From JACCZX01 sp963801035 (lineage in GTDB: Bacteria > Pseudomonadota > Gammaproteobacteria > Burkholderiales > Burkholderiaceae_F), in NCBI GenBank assembly GCA_963801035.1, contig CAWDDF010000003.1:62001-126000 (forward strand): a stretch of 64,000 bases of DNA, in the 5' to 3' direction. How positions within the stretch are numbered: position 1 is the stretch's first letter; each line of letters opens with the position of its first letter. Shown piece after piece: positions 62,436 to 64,000 of this stretch. Under the pieces are notes generated by a model. It was not told where the DNA came from, did not search any database, and saw nothing but the letters and a program-made list of their open reading frames with translations. Position numbers and translations under genes: made by a program.

Positions 62436-62705
62436 CTGCTGGCGGTGCGACGCCGCGACGGGCAAGCTCGTTGCGGCCCGCCCCGCAGGATGTGACGGTG
62501 CACCGCCCGCCTTCTGGTATGGGTCGAGAGCCGACACCGTCGACTTACGAGTAGCCGGCTGACGCAGATATTTCCAGCGTCGCCAATTTATCTGCAAAAG
62601 CAGCCACATTTGCGACATGCATCGCGCCCTGTACGCTGCTTGCCGGACAAGGAGCACTAAAGTAACGACCGGTGTTTGAGTCGATTGCAATTAGGGGATG
62701 AAACC

Positions 62706-63113
62706 ATGGACAACGCGGCTATCACGCCTGGCCAGACCTTCAACGTCAGTCATTTGAATGAGGCCGACTTCAACGCCGGAGGGTTGCGAGGCTATTCGCT
62801 CTATAGAGATCTGGGCGTTGCAGCGGCCACCAAGGGTCTCGCCACCGCGCATGTGATTCGCATGGTCGCGCCCTTTACCGAACAGTTGAGCGAGCGCCAC
62901 CATCACAACATAGAGTTCCAGCTTGTTTATGTTTTAAAAGGTTGGTTCAAGAGTGAGTTTGAGGGGCACGGCGCGCATGTCATGAAGGAAGGTTCGTGCT
63001 GGATACAGCCGCCCGGAATCCGGCACACCGTCCTCGGCTGGTCGGACGATTGCGAACTACTCGAGGTCATTCTTCCAGCGGAGCACGAAACAGTGACCGA
63101 CGCCGGTGCCTGA
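62706..63113 (+). CDS. cupin domain protein
   Basis: This 135-residue protein is a single cupin with metal-type histidines in SERHHHNIEFQLVYVLKGW (two or three His plus Glu) and a second motif GSCWIQPPGIRHTVLGWSDD. GGGGA lies 8 bases before the ATG. It belongs to the ChrR/auxin-like cupin group that reads a small ligand or acts as a dioxygenase. No regulator gene is next to it. Confidence 0.88.
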   Translation: MDNAAITPGQTFNVSHLNEADFNAGGLRGYSLYRDLGVAAATKGLATAHVIRMVAPFTEQLSERHHHNIEFQLVYVLKGWFKSEFEGHGAHVMKEGSCWIQPPGIRHTVLGWSDDCELLEVILPAEHETVTDAGA

Positions 63114-63283
63114 GTTCGACCGCAGTAGCACCGCAACGGCGGAGAAGGTTCGAAAGCTTTCGTCGCCGTGGCGTCATTCGCTGAGTCGACGCATCGTCAA
63201 ACGCTGCAATGGGCCGGCGTCGCCGCCGTAGTATCTGCGACACATGATCGCCATCTCCCATTAGAACGTCGCGCCGATTCGTC

Positions 63284-64000
63284 GTGACGCCTGCCTCCAT
63301 TCCAATCGAAAGCACACCGTCTGCGCGCACGTTGCGCCCGCTCGCGGCGCTCGTGCCGTTTATCGCGCCATACAAGAAGCAGATTGCACTGGCGCTGCTA
63401 TTTCTAATACTTGCAGCGGCCGCGACGCTGGCGCTGCCGGCTGCAATCAAGAGCGTCGTCGACAACGGTTTTGCGATCGATACCAGCGACCCGGCCGCAA
63501 GGCTCGCGGCTGTGCGAAACCAATTTCTGCTGTTCATCCCGCTGGCGCTTGCGATCGCAGTGTTCACTGCGGCGCGCTATTTCATGATGTCTTGGCTGGG
63601 CGAGCGCGTCACGGCCGATCTTCGCTCCGCTGTTTATTCGCACGTACTGCAGCAAAGCCCGCAGTTTTTTGAAACGCTGAAGACCGGGGAGGTGCTTTCC
63701 CGCCTGACGACCGATACGACCGTCATTCAGACTGCCGTTGGCTCGAGCGTTTCGATGGGCTTGCGCAATGCGGTGCTGTTTGTCGGTGGCTTGACGATGC
63801 TGATCGTCACAAGCCCGCGCCTGATGCTGATCGTGCTCGCAGTAATCGGTCTGGTGGTGGCGCCGGCCGTCTACTTCGGCCGGCGGGTGCGCAAGCTGTC
63901 GCGCGCGAGCCAGGACCGCATCGCCGACTCGAGCGCGATCGCCGGTGAAATATTGAACGCGATCCCAGTAGTGCAGAGCTTTACTCAGCAGTCGTTCGAA
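63284..64000 (+). CDS. ABC exporter, transmembrane part (partial, runs off the window)
   Basis: The frame opens at a GTG (63284) and runs to the end with no stop (239 residues). It has an initial polar segment, then TM helices LALLFLILAAAATLALPAA, LFIPLALAIAVFTAARYFM and, later, AVLFVGGLTMLIVTSPRLML, with the coupling stretches ADLRSAVYSHVLQQSPQFFE and TGEVLSRLTTDTTVIQT. This is the type I exporter domain of MsbA/LapB-like half transporters; the ATPase part is beyond the window. An ATG upstream is out of frame. Confidence 0.85.
   Translation, partial: MTPASIPIESTPSARTLRPLAALVPFIAPYKKQIALALLFLILAAAATLALPAAIKSVVDNGFAIDTSDPAARLAAVRNQFLLFIPLALAIAVFTAARYFMMSWLGERVTADLRSAVYSHVLQQSPQFFETLKTGEVLSRLTTDTTVIQTAVGSSVSMGLRNAVLFVGGLTMLIVTSPRLMLIVLAVIGLVVAPAVYFGRRVRKLSRASQDRIADSSAIAGEILNAIPVVQSFTQQSFE

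Overview
The window looks like chromosome of a GC-rich Betaproteobacterium, probably Burkholderiales-like. The main evidence is the conserved block dnaQ / rnhA / methyltransferase / gloB / mltD, together with PEP-CTERM proteins, TRAP transport and RND efflux. All assignments come from reading the sequence; no database search was run.

Layout. (1) 0-6.2 kb: a TRAP transporter, two shikimate-dehydrogenase-family proteins, a TIM-barrel protein and a type I 3-dehydroquinate dehydratase, which together suggest quinate/shikimate uptake and catabolism. Frameshifted remnants of a thiamine-diphosphate enzyme and an aldo/keto reductase flank it. (2) 6.2-15.8 kb: a loose accessory region of small, mostly convergent or isolated genes (methyltransferases, GNAT, DM13, lipoprotein, zinc ribbon). 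It holds one good integron attC site, one half site and several copies of a 16-bp intergenic repeat. (3) 15.8-19.7 kb: tRNA-Glu and tRNA-Ala, a TetR / VOC / PPOX / cupin operon, and gltX. (4) 19.7-24.4 kb: a clan CD (gingipain/caspase-like) peptidase coupled to a 100-aa partner, tiny membrane proteins, two convergent PEP-CTERM proteins and tRNA-Val. (5) 24.4-43.7 kb: mostly housekeeping: acyl-CoA ligase, dnaQ, RND efflux pair, rnhA, methyltransferase, gloB, mltD, fabI, selD, TlpA, transglutaminase, AsmA, and the ergothioneine genes egtB and egtD. (6) 43.7-50.4 kb: threonine deaminase, an Att-type ABC transporter with an AttH/CrtC-like partner, and a trypsin-like protease. (7) 50.4-63.1 kb: a second accessory island bounded by two copies of a 1.5-kb DUF418 segment. 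One copy is frameshifted and interrupted by an IS3-family element with a 4-bp target duplication. Between the copies are TerB, a NusA-tail-like helix-hairpin-helix protein and several very small proteins. (8) 63.3 kb to the end: the start of an ABC exporter.

A striking feature is the number of frame breaks that leave the conserved protein sequence intact in another frame. They concentrate at 43.5-49.0 kb (about nine in egtD, the ABC ATPase, the permease and the AttH-like gene), with none seen at 24.4-36.6 kb. Either recent gene decay or local sequence error could explain this. The best candidates for something little described are the peptidase / small-protein pair at 19.7-21.5 kb, the cassette-like region at 7.5-8.5 kb, and the duplicated DUF418 segment with its dispersed repeat.
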